41,183 nt of DNA from NCBI GenBank assembly GCA_937901015.1, contig CALCGQ010000101.1:1-41183 (forward strand). The letters run 5' to 3'. Under the pieces are notes generated by a model that saw only the letters and a program-made list of their open reading frames with translations, made no database searches and was not told the DNA's origin. Position numbers and translations under genes: made by a program. This stretch comes from an uncultured Bacteroidota bacterium. Lineage in GTDB: Bacteria > Bacteroidota > Bacteroidia > Bacteroidales > F082. Shown one piece after another: positions 33,445 through 41,183 of this stretch (position 1 is its first letter; each line of letters begins with the position of its first letter).

Positions 33445-34509
33445 CTAATTAATAATTAAACTGGACTTTCTTAATAAGTCGGCTGTTAAGCATGAGTGAA
33501 TTGGGAGTATGCCAATAATATCTCCAGGTAGGAATTCATTGAAAATATCATCAGGAACTTTAATAATGCCATGTTCCTGAGAAATTGATTTTAGATAAGC
33601 ACCTGAAATGGGGTTACCCCAACCATTTTCATTGACCCTAACGATATATCCAAATAGACGAAACTCGTTGTCAGCTGCAATGTATTCCTTTGAAAAGTGA
33701 ACTGCTCCACCATATATAACTATTTCGCTTCGAGATTTATGCGTGCTTACAATGGGGCATGCAACAGCAACAGCAATATTACTTAGAGAACATGACCCAA
33801 TATGGTATTGCATTACATCATAGTATACAAAGTTGCCTGGCCTAATTTCATCAAAGCCATCAAAATTATCACAAATACTACATGATGGTGTGTCCCCATA
33901 TGAGATGATGATATTTGGAAATCTTGATATATATTTCTGTTTCAGGTTGCTTAATTTTGATCTGCTTTCTTCCAATATGGCTAATATCTCAATTCTACCT
34001 ACTGCATCATAAGTGTTGCCTGCATGAGTTAAGAATCCCTTGAATGTAAGTTTATTATTTGATGAAATTATTTCCAGGATACTATCTATTTTAGGATCAT
34101 TTTCAATTAAGCCAGTACGATTATAGCCAGTGTCTATTTTTATAATTACTCCGATAGACTCATATATGTTTTTATGGAGGAATTCTGCTGAAAATGAAGA
34201 TTCTACTAGGATGTTTAGCTTTACTTTTTTAGCGAGTTCATTTATACTATCAACTTCCAGTAAATTTACTGGAAAAGCAATGGTAATATCATTCCATCCA
34301 TTTCCCGAAAAGTATTGGGCCATTGAAACTGAAGACACAGTTATCTTATCTACACCTTTTTCCTTAAAGATTTCTCCAATGATTGCCGATTGGTGAGTTT
34401 TGAAATGAGGTCGGAAAATTGTATTGCTATCAATTTTATTCAACATCGATTGGATATTGCTTTCAACTTTAGATTTATCAATTAATAGCGTGGGTGTTTC
34501 TATTTTCAT
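33445..34509 (-). CDS. DSD1/D-threonine-aldolase family PLP enzyme
   Basis: The 354-residue protein has an alanine-racemase-type TIM barrel. The start ETPTLLIDKSKVESNIQSM and RPHFKTHQ (PLP-binding lysine near residue 37) are typical of the fold-type III D-threonine aldolase / eukaryotic-type D-serine dehydratase group. DTGYNRTGL, EIRPGNFVYYDVMQ and the late PIHSCLTADL (near 335-345) support the assignment. The HxC pair in the last motif is the divalent metal site of this family. It should cleave or dehydrate a D-hydroxy-amino acid, but aldolase versus dehydratase cannot be decided by eye. Its ATG overlaps the stop of the upstream beta-helix gene by one base. It converges with paralogue 3 with a one-base gap. 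Confidence 0.87.
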   Translation of the reverse strand: MKIETPTLLIDKSKVESNIQSMLNKIDSNTIFRPHFKTHQSAIIGEIFKEKGVDKITVSSVSMAQYFSGNGWNDITIAFPVNLLEVDSINELAKKVKLNILVESSFSAEFLHKNIYESIGVIIKIDTGYNRTGLIENDPKIDSILEIISSNNKLTFKGFLTHAGNTYDAVGRIEILAILEESRSKLSNLKQKYISRFPNIIISYGDTPSCSICDNFDGFDEIRPGNFVYYDVMQYHIGSCSLSNIAVAVACPIVSTHKSRSEIVIYGGAVHFSKEYIAADNEFRLFGYIVRVNENGWGNPISGAYLKSISQEHGIIKVPDDIFNEFLPGDIIGILPIHSCLTADLLRKSSLIIN

Positions 34510-36302
34510 TAATGTAATATTATTAACTTACGAGTTATTGTGCCTAATCTCGTTTTGATTTTTAGGATATAGAATCCATTTGATAACGTTTCGGTGGAAA
34601 TTTCGTGATTTTTAGAGTTTGTTATATTCTCAATAGACCGTACAATTATCCCATATTGATCAATTAAGTTAATATCGAAAGAAGTTTCAAGATTTTCAAT
34701 ATCAATATTAATTATATCACTAGTTGGGTTTGGCCATATTGTGACATTAATAGATTCATGATTATTGCTTGATAAATTCGTGATCAAACTATCTGGACAT
34801 ACTGTATAACCTTGGCCAGCATCAAATCTTATCTTAGCAGGTATTGTTCCCGATCCCAGTTCATAGGGAATACCTATTGTAGGCCATTCCAAAAATTGAC
34901 CCCAAAACTCTGGTTTTGATTCCAAATAATAACTTTCATCGGGTAGGTTGTTAGTTCCTGTTGGGATTATATTTCCAAGTATATTATTTCCAAATTCAAA
35001 ATGATCTTCGCCTGATAAATTGTACATGCCATGAAGTAGCTCGGTGTTTGTTGCTTCGTTCCCCACAAAGTTCTGAGAATTGGTTTCTTGTAAACTATTG
35101 GTTGTCATTATTATGCCCCATAGAGCGGCTCTGTTTCTGAAAACTGTATTATAAGGTCCTGATGGACCCCAATAATGATCTATAACAATGTTTTGAACAA
35201 TATTTCCTTCCCATAAATTGGAGAATGCATAATGTCCGTGAAATGATATATCACCCGAAGCATCAGGAATAGGCTCTGTTCTATGAGGTTCAAGAGAGTA
35301 GTTATATGAAAATATATTACCATTCGATCCGGTTTTTATCATCATGGCATGACGAAGATATCTGAAAATATTATTCGTGATAAGGCATTCGCTGGTATGT
35401 TGGCTAAGTGCAACACCATAACCCCTCATCCCTGCACCATCATATGTAAAAGCGTGATGAAAGTAGCACCCATCAATAAGTATATTCAATCCATAATATA
35501 TTGAAACATGAGCTCCAACACTAGTATCACTTTCAATACCTCTAACAAAACAGTTTGCAGCCATATTTATATAAATATTTGAACCCGCTCCATCAATTGG
35601 TTCATCCCGACGGACTATTTTTAAACATTGCACTCCAGCATTTGAGATTGGAGTAATGGAACGAATTTCAGGATCTAAATATTCAGAATAGTCAATCCGT
35701 AAACTGCTATTGATTAATAGTTTATCACCGTTTACTGAAATAACCTTTGTCATCTGTCCAACGGAATAATCTGCCCAAGAAATAGGTGCGATATCCCATG
35801 CTCCATTTTTCTGGCGAATCTCAACATAATCACCGGAGTTAAAAGATTCAGGGTTTGAAACTGTAATAAGGTTATTGCCCTTGTTTAGCCCGCCAGTAAT
35901 TTCAACAAATTCAGTATTTTGTGTTCTTGAGATTGATATGCAATTAATGGGATTCTGGTTTAAATCAAAAAGTAAGGTCGTCTCATCCGAACCTGCGCCT
36001 TTAAGAATACAACTATCATCTAGAATTAGAGGTTGTGAAATAAGATAAGTCCCCGATGGAAAATATACATATCCTAAACTTCCATTTAGGCTTTCAATGG
36101 CATTTATGATTGACTGACTATCATCTGTTACTCCATTACCAGTTGCTCCGAATTCCGCAACACTAATCTGATTAACAGGCTGTTCAATAATAATGTTCTG
36201 AGGAAACTCTGACCAGTCGACACTTCGATCTGTTGGAATAACTTGGGAAATGGCAGTTAGATTTAGTATAGTAGTGGCAATAAATAGTAACAAATATCTC
36301 AT
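34509..36302 (-). CDS. Type IX-secreted right-handed beta-helix protein (pectate-lyase-like superfamily)
   Basis: The 597-residue protein has a signal peptide (about 1-19) and then VAEFGATGNGVTDDSQSIINAI (about 48-70), the hallmark start of the pectate-lyase_3 / GH28-like beta-helix superfamily. Repeated N-rich coils such as CLITNNIFRYLRHAMMI follow through about residue 420. The C-terminal 80 residues hold a type A sorting domain (VTIWPNPTSDIINIDI ... NGFYILKIKT). This predicts export by the type IX system and attachment to, or release from, the cell surface. Substrate is likely a polysaccharide, but no catalytic residues can be assigned with confidence. It is translationally coupled to the D-amino-acid enzyme gene, an unexpected partner for a surface protein. 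Confidence 0.88.
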   Translation of the reverse strand: MRYLLLFIATTILNLTAISQVIPTDRSVDWSEFPQNIIIEQPVNQISVAEFGATGNGVTDDSQSIINAIESLNGSLGYVYFPSGTYLISQPLILDDSCILKGAGSDETTLLFDLNQNPINCISISRTQNTEFVEITGGLNKGNNLITVSNPESFNSGDYVEIRQKNGAWDIAPISWADYSVGQMTKVISVNGDKLLINSSLRIDYSEYLDPEIRSITPISNAGVQCLKIVRRDEPIDGAGSNIYINMAANCFVRGIESDTSVGAHVSIYYGLNILIDGCYFHHAFTYDGAGMRGYGVALSQHTSECLITNNIFRYLRHAMMIKTGSNGNIFSYNYSLEPHRTEPIPDASGDISFHGHYAFSNLWEGNIVQNIVIDHYWGPSGPYNTVFRNRAALWGIIMTTNSLQETNSQNFVGNEATNTELLHGMYNLSGEDHFEFGNNILGNIIPTGTNNLPDESYYLESKPEFWGQFLEWPTIGIPYELGSGTIPAKIRFDAGQGYTVCPDSLITNLSSNNHESINVTIWPNPTSDIINIDIENLETSFDINLIDQYGIIVRSIENITNSKNHEISTETLSNGFYILKIKTRLGTITRKLIILH

Positions 36303-36316
36303 TCAAGCGTTTTTTA

Positions 36317-36346
36317 TTTGATAAAGGTAGTATTTTTTTAACTTTG
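36317..36346 (+). promoter_or_regulatory. Complete Bacteroidota-type promoter (TTTG-N18-TAACTTTG) for the GldN-like lipoprotein gene
   Basis: TTTG at 36317-36320 and TAACTTTG at 36339-36346 are separated by 18 bases, close to the consensus TTTG-N19-TAnnTTTG. The ATG follows 18 bases after the box. It is the only site in the window where both elements are clearly visible. Confidence 0.7.
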
Positions 36347-36364
36347 ATGTAAACTTGATTCGAC

Positions 36365-36910
36365 ATGAGGTACACACAAATCTTACTTATAATTGCCATC
36401 GTTATGATGGTTGCTGGTTGTAAACAAGAAGAGAAACCACTGGTTACAAAAAAGATACAATATGATGTAAATATAAAAAGTCCGGATCCTGAATATGATT
36501 GGTGGATTCAGAATTTAGTAGGTCCTGATCGAGATAAACTTGTAAGTAATATTATTGATGGTGCTAAGTCAGGAAAATGGCAAGCCTACGACTATTTTAA
36601 TGAGCCAATTGATAAGTTTGAAGTACAAAATATCTTTTCAGATACAATGGTGGCAACAATTATGCGAGAGGTGCCACCATATGAACTCTTTGATACTATT
36701 CTAATACATAATATATTAAAGGAAGATATATTAAGAATTCGCTTTATGGAGGAATGGAGAATGAACCCGGAAAATCTTGAGTTTGAAAAGAAAATTCTTG
36801 GAATTGCTCCGATTGCGCGGAGATTCGACTTCAATGGTATCGAAAGATGGCAGCCATTATTTTGGATATATACCGATGAATCAACTATAGCTGAACTAAA
36901 AAACAATTAA
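36365..36910 (+). CDS. Lipoprotein with GldN/PorN-like domain
   Basis: The 181-residue protein has a lipoprotein signal peptide ending in the lipobox VAGC (Cys near residue 19), followed by KQEEK. The remainder resembles GldN/PorN of the gliding/type IX secretion machinery. The resemblance lies in an alternating hydrophobic segment with LRIRFMEEWRMNPENLEFEKKILGIAPIARRF, then a G-x-x-x-x-x-PLFWIY close to the C-terminus. GldN itself is longer and lies in the gldKLMN operon, so this is a stand-alone relative. It may interact with the type IX apparatus or with the adjacent sorted beta-helix protein, transcribed divergently 62 bases away. That link is inference. A cupin gene follows after 13 bases. 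Confidence 0.68.
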   Translation: MRYTQILLIIAIVMMVAGCKQEEKPLVTKKIQYDVNIKSPDPEYDWWIQNLVGPDRDKLVSNIIDGAKSGKWQAYDYFNEPIDKFEVQNIFSDTMVATIMREVPPYELFDTILIHNILKEDILRIRFMEEWRMNPENLEFEKKILGIAPIARRFDFNGIERWQPLFWIYTDESTIAELKNN

Positions 36911-36923
36911 AGACTAACTAACT

Positions 36924-37274
36924 ATGAAAATTATTTCATTATCCGACGTACCCAAAAGTGAAGTAAAAATGCAAGGAGCATATGGAGCATCAAAACAGGT
37001 GCCTTTATCCAAAGAAGATGGAACCCCCGTATATTCTTATAGAGTGTTTTCACTCGATGGAGGTGGAAATACTCCATATCATCAACATAACTATGAGCAT
37101 ATGAATTATGTGATTGAAGGTGAGGGTTTTCTTGTAAATGAAGAGGGTGAAAAACATCCATTGAAAAAGGGAGATTTTGCTCTTGTATTACCAAACGAAA
37201 AACATCAATATCGTAATGCCTCTGAACAAAATGACTTTGTTATGATATGCGGCGTTCCTAAAGAATTCGAGTAA
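36924..37274 (+). CDS. Small single-domain cupin protein
   Basis: The 116-residue cupin shows the first cupin motif in TPYHQHNYEHMNYVIEGEG (about 52-70, with His, His, Glu and His metal ligands in order) and the second in GDFALVLPNEKHQYRNAS (about 88-105). The metal-binding set is complete, so an Fe, Mn or Zn-dependent role is plausible, but cupins range from isomerases to storage proteins and no substrate can be named. It is probably cotranscribed with the upstream lipoprotein. It ends three bases from the convergent anti-sigma candidate gene. Confidence 0.85.
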   Translation: MKIISLSDVPKSEVKMQGAYGASKQVPLSKEDGTPVYSYRVFSLDGGGNTPYHQHNYEHMNYVIEGEGFLVNEEGEKHPLKKGDFALVLPNEKHQYRNASEQNDFVMICGVPKEFE

Positions 37275-37277
37275 TCT

Positions 37278-38369
37278 CTAATATGATGATCCCGATGGAG
37301 TTTCTCTACTAAGAAGGACTTCACGTCCTTCAATTTGATAACCTGTAAGCTTGCCTTCAGTATTATATGACTTGGAAGTATATGTTTCACTTCCTGTTAT
37401 AGTATTGAAGACTTTAATACCTGTGTCAAGAACCTGAACATAGGTAGGATCATTAGAATTATCTTCTTCTGATTTTTTCGTGGTGATATTTGACTTCAGC
37501 TTATTCCATTGATTATTAAGTACACTTGCAAAAAGCGTTTTCTTTTTCTTTTCCACAGGTTCGATTACATCTTCTAACAATGCTAAATCTTCGTAATTAA
37601 CCATCGGTATTTGTTGTTCAGGCATTAGAAAATAAATTTCATTTACATTAACAACAAGTTCATTATTCTTTCGAATATTTAGGCTGGAAAGATTTAACCT
37701 TTCCGGTATTATAACAGGTTCAATTTCTTGATATGTAGACTGAGGAGTAGGCCTGTTGGGAATATTGAAATCAGAAACAACTTTGCTACTATGAACCGTA
37801 TTAGATTCAATAAGATGTATTTCACTAACCATGAATATATTTTCACGTTTGTTCTGATCGAAGTAATTATCAAAGTACCATATGGAAATGAGCAATAGAA
37901 TAACTGCAGCAACTGATGAATACCAATAAGGAGTAATTCTTCTTTTCTGCTTTAACTCATCCTTATCATTAAACGAAATACTGAGGTCAGCTCTTAATTT
38001 AAGATTCCTATGAACTTCAAATTCAGATGATAGTTCAGAGTTTTTAGAAAGGAATGAATTAAGGTCTATTTCCTTTTTTGGAGATAAGTCATTTTCATAA
38101 TGAGCAATAAAAATCTCCTCATAATTATCTTCATTGATACCAGAAACTGTAGCAATGGATTTTTTTTTCAATCGATCTTTTGATTCGAATACTTTGTTAT
38201 CAGGTTGGATAACAGCTTCATTAATATCGTCAACTTCTTCTGCAATATCTGGATTGTTTTCGAGGAACTCAATAAAGCAACTTTTCTCAGCAGCACCCAA
38301 TGTACCATCAAGGTAGTCGATTACGAAATTTTCGTAATTAGATCTGTTTATGTCTACTTTATTATCCAT
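37278..38369 (-). CDS. Probable anti-sigma factor with duplicated N-terminal motif
   Basis: The 363-residue protein has one transmembrane helix (about 149-166), separating a cytoplasmic N-terminus from a periplasmic C-terminal half (about 170-363) that I do not recognise. The N-terminus holds two spaced copies of a short motif (about 11-48 and 83-120), NYENFVIDYLDGTL ... FLENNP and NYEEIFIAHYENDL ... FLSKNS. The first copy resembles the start of Bacteroidota anti-sigma factors that bind ECF sigma factors, although the zinc-binding HxxxCxxC is missing. It lies two bases downstream of an ECF sigma gene, the usual order for a sigma/anti-sigma pair. A FecR domain is not evident, so an iron-siderophore role should not be assumed. 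Confidence 0.75.
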   Translation of the reverse strand: MDNKVDINRSNYENFVIDYLDGTLGAAEKSCFIEFLENNPDIAEEVDDINEAVIQPDNKVFESKDRLKKKSIATVSGINEDNYEEIFIAHYENDLSPKKEIDLNSFLSKNSELSSEFEVHRNLKLRADLSISFNDKDELKQKRRITPYWYSSVAAVILLLISIWYFDNYFDQNKRENIFMVSEIHLIESNTVHSSKVVSDFNIPNRPTPQSTYQEIEPVIIPERLNLSSLNIRKNNELVVNVNEIYFLMPEQQIPMVNYEDLALLEDVIEPVEKKKKTLFASVLNNQWNKLKSNITTKKSEEDNSNDPTYVQVLDTGIKVFNTITGSETYTSKSYNTEGKLTGYQIEGREVLLSRETPSGSSY

Positions 38370-38371
38370 TT

Positions 38372-38857
38372 CTATATTACCATTTCTGGACTCACAATAA
38401 ATTTCTTTAAGAAAACTCGAGCTCTGTATATATATACTTTTACTTGCGACTCAGTAAGATTTGTAATATCTCCAATCTCTTCGTACGAATAACCTTCATA
38501 ATCTCGAAGAAGAATTACTGAACGTTGAATTTCGGGTAACTTATCAACCGCCTCATTAAGTATTTCCTTTAAATCTGAATAATCATTATATGTTTCACCC
38601 GGGATATTTTCCAAATTATCTAACTGAGTATTTCTCTTATTTTTTCGAACATGATCAATCAAAGTATGATATGCCGTAGTAAATAAATAGGACTTAGCTT
38701 TTTTCGCATCCACATCTTTACGCTTAATCCATAGTTTCATAAATGATTCCTGAACAATATCATGGGATATATCGATATCACGAAGATTCTTAAGTACAAA
38801 CCTGTATATACCATCAGAAAAGCTGTCTACACAACTATTATAATCACTTACGGTCAT
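38372..38857 (-). CDS. ECF-type RNA polymerase sigma factor
   Basis: The 161-residue sigma factor has region 2 (about 15-75; DISHDIVQESFMKLWIKR and SYLFTTAYHTLIDHVRKNKR) and region 4 (about 105-155; LPEIQRSVILLRDYEGYSYEEIGDITNLTESQVKVYIYRAR). The latter includes the helix-turn-helix for the -35 element. Regions 1.1 and 3 are absent, as expected in the extracytoplasmic-function group. The ATG start is well supported by the conserved N-terminus. It is translated just ahead of the membrane-bound anti-sigma candidate, which probably holds it inactive until an envelope signal arrives. The regulon cannot be read from this window. Confidence 0.94.
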   Translation of the reverse strand: MTVSDYNSCVDSFSDGIYRFVLKNLRDIDISHDIVQESFMKLWIKRKDVDAKKAKSYLFTTAYHTLIDHVRKNKRNTQLDNLENIPGETYNDYSDLKEILNEAVDKLPEIQRSVILLRDYEGYSYEEIGDITNLTESQVKVYIYRARVFLKKFIVSPEMVI

Positions 38858-38988
38858 TCTTTAAGCGTAGTTTTTTCTCATATTCAATAATGAGACGTAG
38901 AATTATACCACAATGTTACAATAAGTTTTATAATATTAAAACAGATATTGTAACTTACTGAAAGTCAGTGTTAAATAAAGATTGGGAA

Positions 38989-40779
38989 CTAGTCGTTTAA
39001 TTTGAGAACAACTAGGAACGCCTGTTGAGGTACTTCAACATTACCCACTTGACGCATTCGTTTTTTACCTTTTTTCTGCTTTTCCAGAAGTTTACGTTTA
39101 CGTGTGATATCACCACCATAGCATTTTGCTGTTACATCTTTACGCACAGCTTTAATGGTTTCTCTGGCAATAACTTTAGCACCTATTGCCGCTTGTATGG
39201 CAATGTCGAATTGTTGTCTTGGGATTAGGTCCTTAAGTTTTACACTTATCCTTCGTCCTAGATCATATGCGTTATCAACATGTATTAATGATGAAAGTGC
39301 ATCAACGGGCTCTCCATTCAGAAGAATGTCTAGCTTGATTAGCTTCGCTGGTTTATAGCCACTTATATGGTAGTCAAAAGACGCATAGCCCTTTGAAATA
39401 CTTTTTAATTTATCGTAGAAGTCAAATACGATCTCACCCAATGGCATATCAACAGTAAGCTCAACGCGGCTGGTTGTAAGATAAACCTGATTTTTAAGCT
39501 CACCTCGCTTATCTAAGCATAGTTTTATAATAGGACCAATGTAATCCGTTCTTGTAATTATCTGTGCTTTTATATAAGGCTCCTCAATGTGATCTATGTA
39601 TTTTTGATCAGGTAATCCGGATGGATTATGAACCTCGATTAGATCTTCTTTATTTGTAATTACCCTATAGGAAACGTTTGGCATAGTGGTAATAACACTC
39701 ATGTCAAACTCCCTGTCGAGGCGTTCTTGGATTATCTCCATATGTAGGAGTCCAAGAAATCCACACCTAAATCCAAAACCCAATGCCATTGAAGATTCAG
39801 GTTCAAAAGTTAGTGAAGCATCGTTTAGTTGAAGTTTTTCAATGGAAGCCCTAAGTTCTTCATATTCTTCTGGGTCTGTTGGATAGAGACCGGCAAAAAC
39901 CATTGGTTTTACATCTTCAAATCCTGCAATTGCCCTTTTGGTTGGATTGGTCAGATGAGTAATAGTATCACCAACTTTTACTTCCTTTGAAGTTTTAATT
40001 CCTGAAATTATATAACCCACATCACCCGTTCTCAGGATATCTCTTGCTTCCGGTTTTAATCTTAGAACACCTATTTCATTAGCTTCATACTCTTTTCCGG
40101 TATTTACAAATTTTACTTTGTCACCTTTCCTTACTTCACCATTTTTTATTCTAAAGTAAGCTATTATACCTCTAAAGGAGTTAAAAACAGAATCAAAAAT
40201 CAATGCTTGGAGTGGTTCATCTGGATTACCTTCTGGTGGAGGTACTTTATTAATAATTGAATCAAGGATTACGTCAACACCATATCCGGTTTTACCACTT
40301 GCTTCAATAATATCATCATAATCACAACCAATCATATCCACTATCTGATCTTTAACTTCATCAGGCATAGCATTGTCAAGGTCCATTTTGTTTAATACAG
40401 GAATTATTTCAAGATCATTCTCAATGGCAAGATATAAGTTAGATATGGTTTGTGCTTGTATTCCCTGAGTTGCATCAACAATTAACAGAGCTCCTTCGCA
40501 TGCTGCAATAGAACGTGAAACCTCATAAGAGAAGTCAACATGTCCTGGCGTGTCAATTAAGTTTAGTACGTATTGTTCCCCTTTGTGGGTATAGTCCATT
40601 TGTATGGCGTGGCTCTTTATGGTAATTCCACGTTCCCTTTCAATATCCATATCGTCCAGTACCTGAGCTTGTGCATCACGCTGAGAAACAGTACCGGTGT
40701 ATTCCAATAATCTATCAGCTAACGTACTCTTCCCGTGATCGATATGGGCAATTATACAGAAATTTCGTATTTCCTTCAT
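38989..40779 (-). CDS. lepA: Elongation factor 4 (LepA)
   Basis: This is a ribosome-associated translational GTPase of 596 residues. GTP-binding motifs are intact: G1 AHIDHGKST (about 10-18), G2 within [10 protein letters not shown]3 DTPGHVDF (near 75), G4 NKMDL (near 129) and G5 in EASGKTG. The LepA-specific C-terminal domain follows with [27 protein letters not shown] and a final [14 protein letters not shown]4 acts on stalled or mispositioned ribosomes. The ORF track starts at a TTG (40788), but the ATG at 40779 gives [18 protein letters not shown], the standard LepA start, and a promoter box overlaps the TTG. It is divergent from secA. Confidence 0.97.
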   Translation of the reverse strand: MKEIRNFCIIAHIDHGKSTLADRLLEYTGTVSQRDAQAQVLDDMDIERERGITIKSHAIQMDYTHKGEQYVLNLIDTPGHVDFSYEVSRSIAACEGALLIVDATQGIQAQTISNLYLAIENDLEIIPVLNKMDLDNAMPDEVKDQIVDMIGCDYDDIIEASGKTGYGVDVILDSIINKVPPPEGNPDEPLQALIFDSVFNSFRGIIAYFRIKNGEVRKGDKVKFVNTGKEYEANEIGVLRLKPEARDILRTGDVGYIISGIKTSKEVKVGDTITHLTNPTKRAIAGFEDVKPMVFAGLYPTDPEEYEELRASIEKLQLNDASLTFEPESSMALGFGFRCGFLGLLHMEIIQERLDREFDMSVITTMPNVSYRVITNKEDLIEVHNPSGLPDQKYIDHIEEPYIKAQIITRTDYIGPIIKLCLDKRGELKNQVYLTTSRVELTVDMPLGEIVFDFYDKLKSISKGYASFDYHISGYKPAKLIKLDILLNGEPVDALSSLIHVDNAYDLGRRISVKLKDLIPRQQFDIAIQAAIGAKVIARETIKAVRKDVTAKCYGGDITRKRKLLEKQKKGKKRMRQVGNVEVPQQAFLVVLKLND

Positions 40780-40785
40780 AGCTGG

Positions 40786-40793
40786 CAAAAATA
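40786..40793 (-). promoter_or_regulatory. Putative -7 promoter box immediately before lepA
   Basis: CAAAAATA reads TATTTTTG on the minus strand and ends six bases before the lepA ATG, implying a leaderless or very short-leader transcript. It overlaps the upstream TTG, which argues against that codon being the start. Confidence 0.42.
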
Positions 40794-40954
40794 CAAAAGA
40801 TTTTCTCTAATCCCACATCAATATTCTCCTTTGGTACATTCAGTATCTATTGTTGATATTTCCTAAATTAGCCTTAAATTCGCGAAGTTTAGTTTTATTT
40901 GATTCACGTTGGAATAATTATTGATACGTGATTGTTTTAAACAAGTAATCCATT

Positions 40955-41183
40955 ATGTTAAATATACTTAAGAAAGTCTTTGGAGATAAGGCATCAAAAG
41001 ATCTCAAAGAAATAAATCCTTTTGTTGATAAAGTGAAATCTGTATATCAATCCATTTCTCAATTGAGTAATGATGGGTTGCGTGCAAAAACTGAGGAATT
41101 CAAGCAGCGAATAGCCAATAGCATTGCTGAGGATGAAAAGGAGATCGCCAGACTAAAAGAATTGATGGCTTCTGATCCTAATT
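40955..41183 (+). CDS. secA: Preprotein translocase subunit SecA (5' fragment, cut by window end)
   Basis: This reading frame is absent from the ORF track because it runs off the window. From ATG at 40955 it encodes 76 residues beginning MLNILKKVFGDKASKDLKEINPFV and continuing with DGLRAKTEEFKQRI. This matches the SecA N-terminus, where the first helix is followed by the conserved L-R-x-K-T-x-E-F. SecA is the ATPase motor of the Sec pathway. No promoter box with a good match was found in the 175 bases shared with lepA. Confidence 0.9.
   Translation, partial: MLNILKKVFGDKASKDLKEINPFVDKVKSVYQSISQLSNDGLRAKTEEFKQRIANSIAEDEKEIARLKELMASDPN

Noticed and set aside
37278-38857. FecI/FecR iron-siderophore signalling pair
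   Set aside because: The membrane protein lacks a recognisable FecR domain, and no TonB-dependent receptor gene is adjacent.
40780-40788. Upstream TTG start of lepA
   Set aside because: The ATG at 40779 gives the canonical LepA start, and the TTG lies inside a promoter-like box.
1-41183. Mobile elements, CRISPR arrays, tRNA and rRNA genes
   Set aside because: No transposase, integrase, spaced identical repeat array or cloverleaf-like sequence was noticed on reading. A tRNAscan or Infernal run would be the decisive check.

Overview
The window looks like a stretch of Bacteroidota chromosome, most likely a marine or anaerobic Bacteroidales/Marinilabiliales-type organism. The indicators are AT-rich DNA, weak or absent Shine-Dalgarno sequences, recurrent TAnnTTTG promoter boxes (the Bacteroidota housekeeping -7 element), a type IX secretion C-terminal sorting domain, a GldN-like lipoprotein, a Bacteroidota-style acidic TonB and the yicC-gmk-nadD cluster. 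I saw no tRNA, rRNA, CRISPR array, insertion sequence or phage gene. Coding density is high, and only one gene-free stretch exceeds 300 bases (20504-20886).

Layout. 1-1.6 kb: gcvH, a VanZ-like membrane protein and tonB, ending in a perfect bidirectional terminator shared with convergent rocD. 3-5.5 kb: a membrane-anchored TPR protein translationally coupled to a cardiolipin-synthase-like PLD enzyme. 5.6-8.7 kb: yicC, gmk, an MDR oxidoreductase and nadD. 8.7-10.6 kb: a WecE-type sugar aminotransferase and a PseH-like acetyltransferase. 10.7-20.5 kb (minus strand): two adjacent redox units. One is a NuoE/NuoF (HydC/HydB-like) pair with a 1232-residue fusion of NuoG-type, GltD-type and degenerate molybdopterin-oxidoreductase modules. 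The other is an NfnA/NfnB-like pair with a zinc-ribbon protein, in which the NfnB-like subunit carries the same zinc-ribbon module. Together they suggest soluble electron transfer between NADH, NADPH and ferredoxin-type carriers.

20.9-33.4 kb (plus strand) is the most unusual region: a SlyD-like isomerase, a glutamate dehydrogenase, and three paralogous proteins built on the PEP-synthase/PPDK N-terminal ATP-grasp domain. None of the three has the phosphohistidine swivel domain or the PEP-binding TIM barrel. All three instead end in a shared domain with G-x-G-R-W-G and (G/Q)-(T/S)-H-F-F motifs. Their N-termini differ: a short form, a GAF-like form and a double-receiver form. A TPR-PAS-PAS histidine kinase lies directly upstream of the double-receiver form. 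The simplest reading is a two-component-regulated ATP-grasp system, linked by operon to glutamate dehydrogenase, with unknown chemistry. This is my best candidate for an undescribed system.

33.4-41.2 kb: a DSD1/D-threonine-aldolase-type PLP enzyme coupled to a type IX-secreted beta-helix protein; a divergent GldN-like lipoprotein with a cupin; an ECF sigma factor with an unusual duplicated-motif anti-sigma candidate; lepA; and the first 76 codons of secA, cut by the window end.

All family assignments were made by eye from motifs and general family knowledge. No database search was run.
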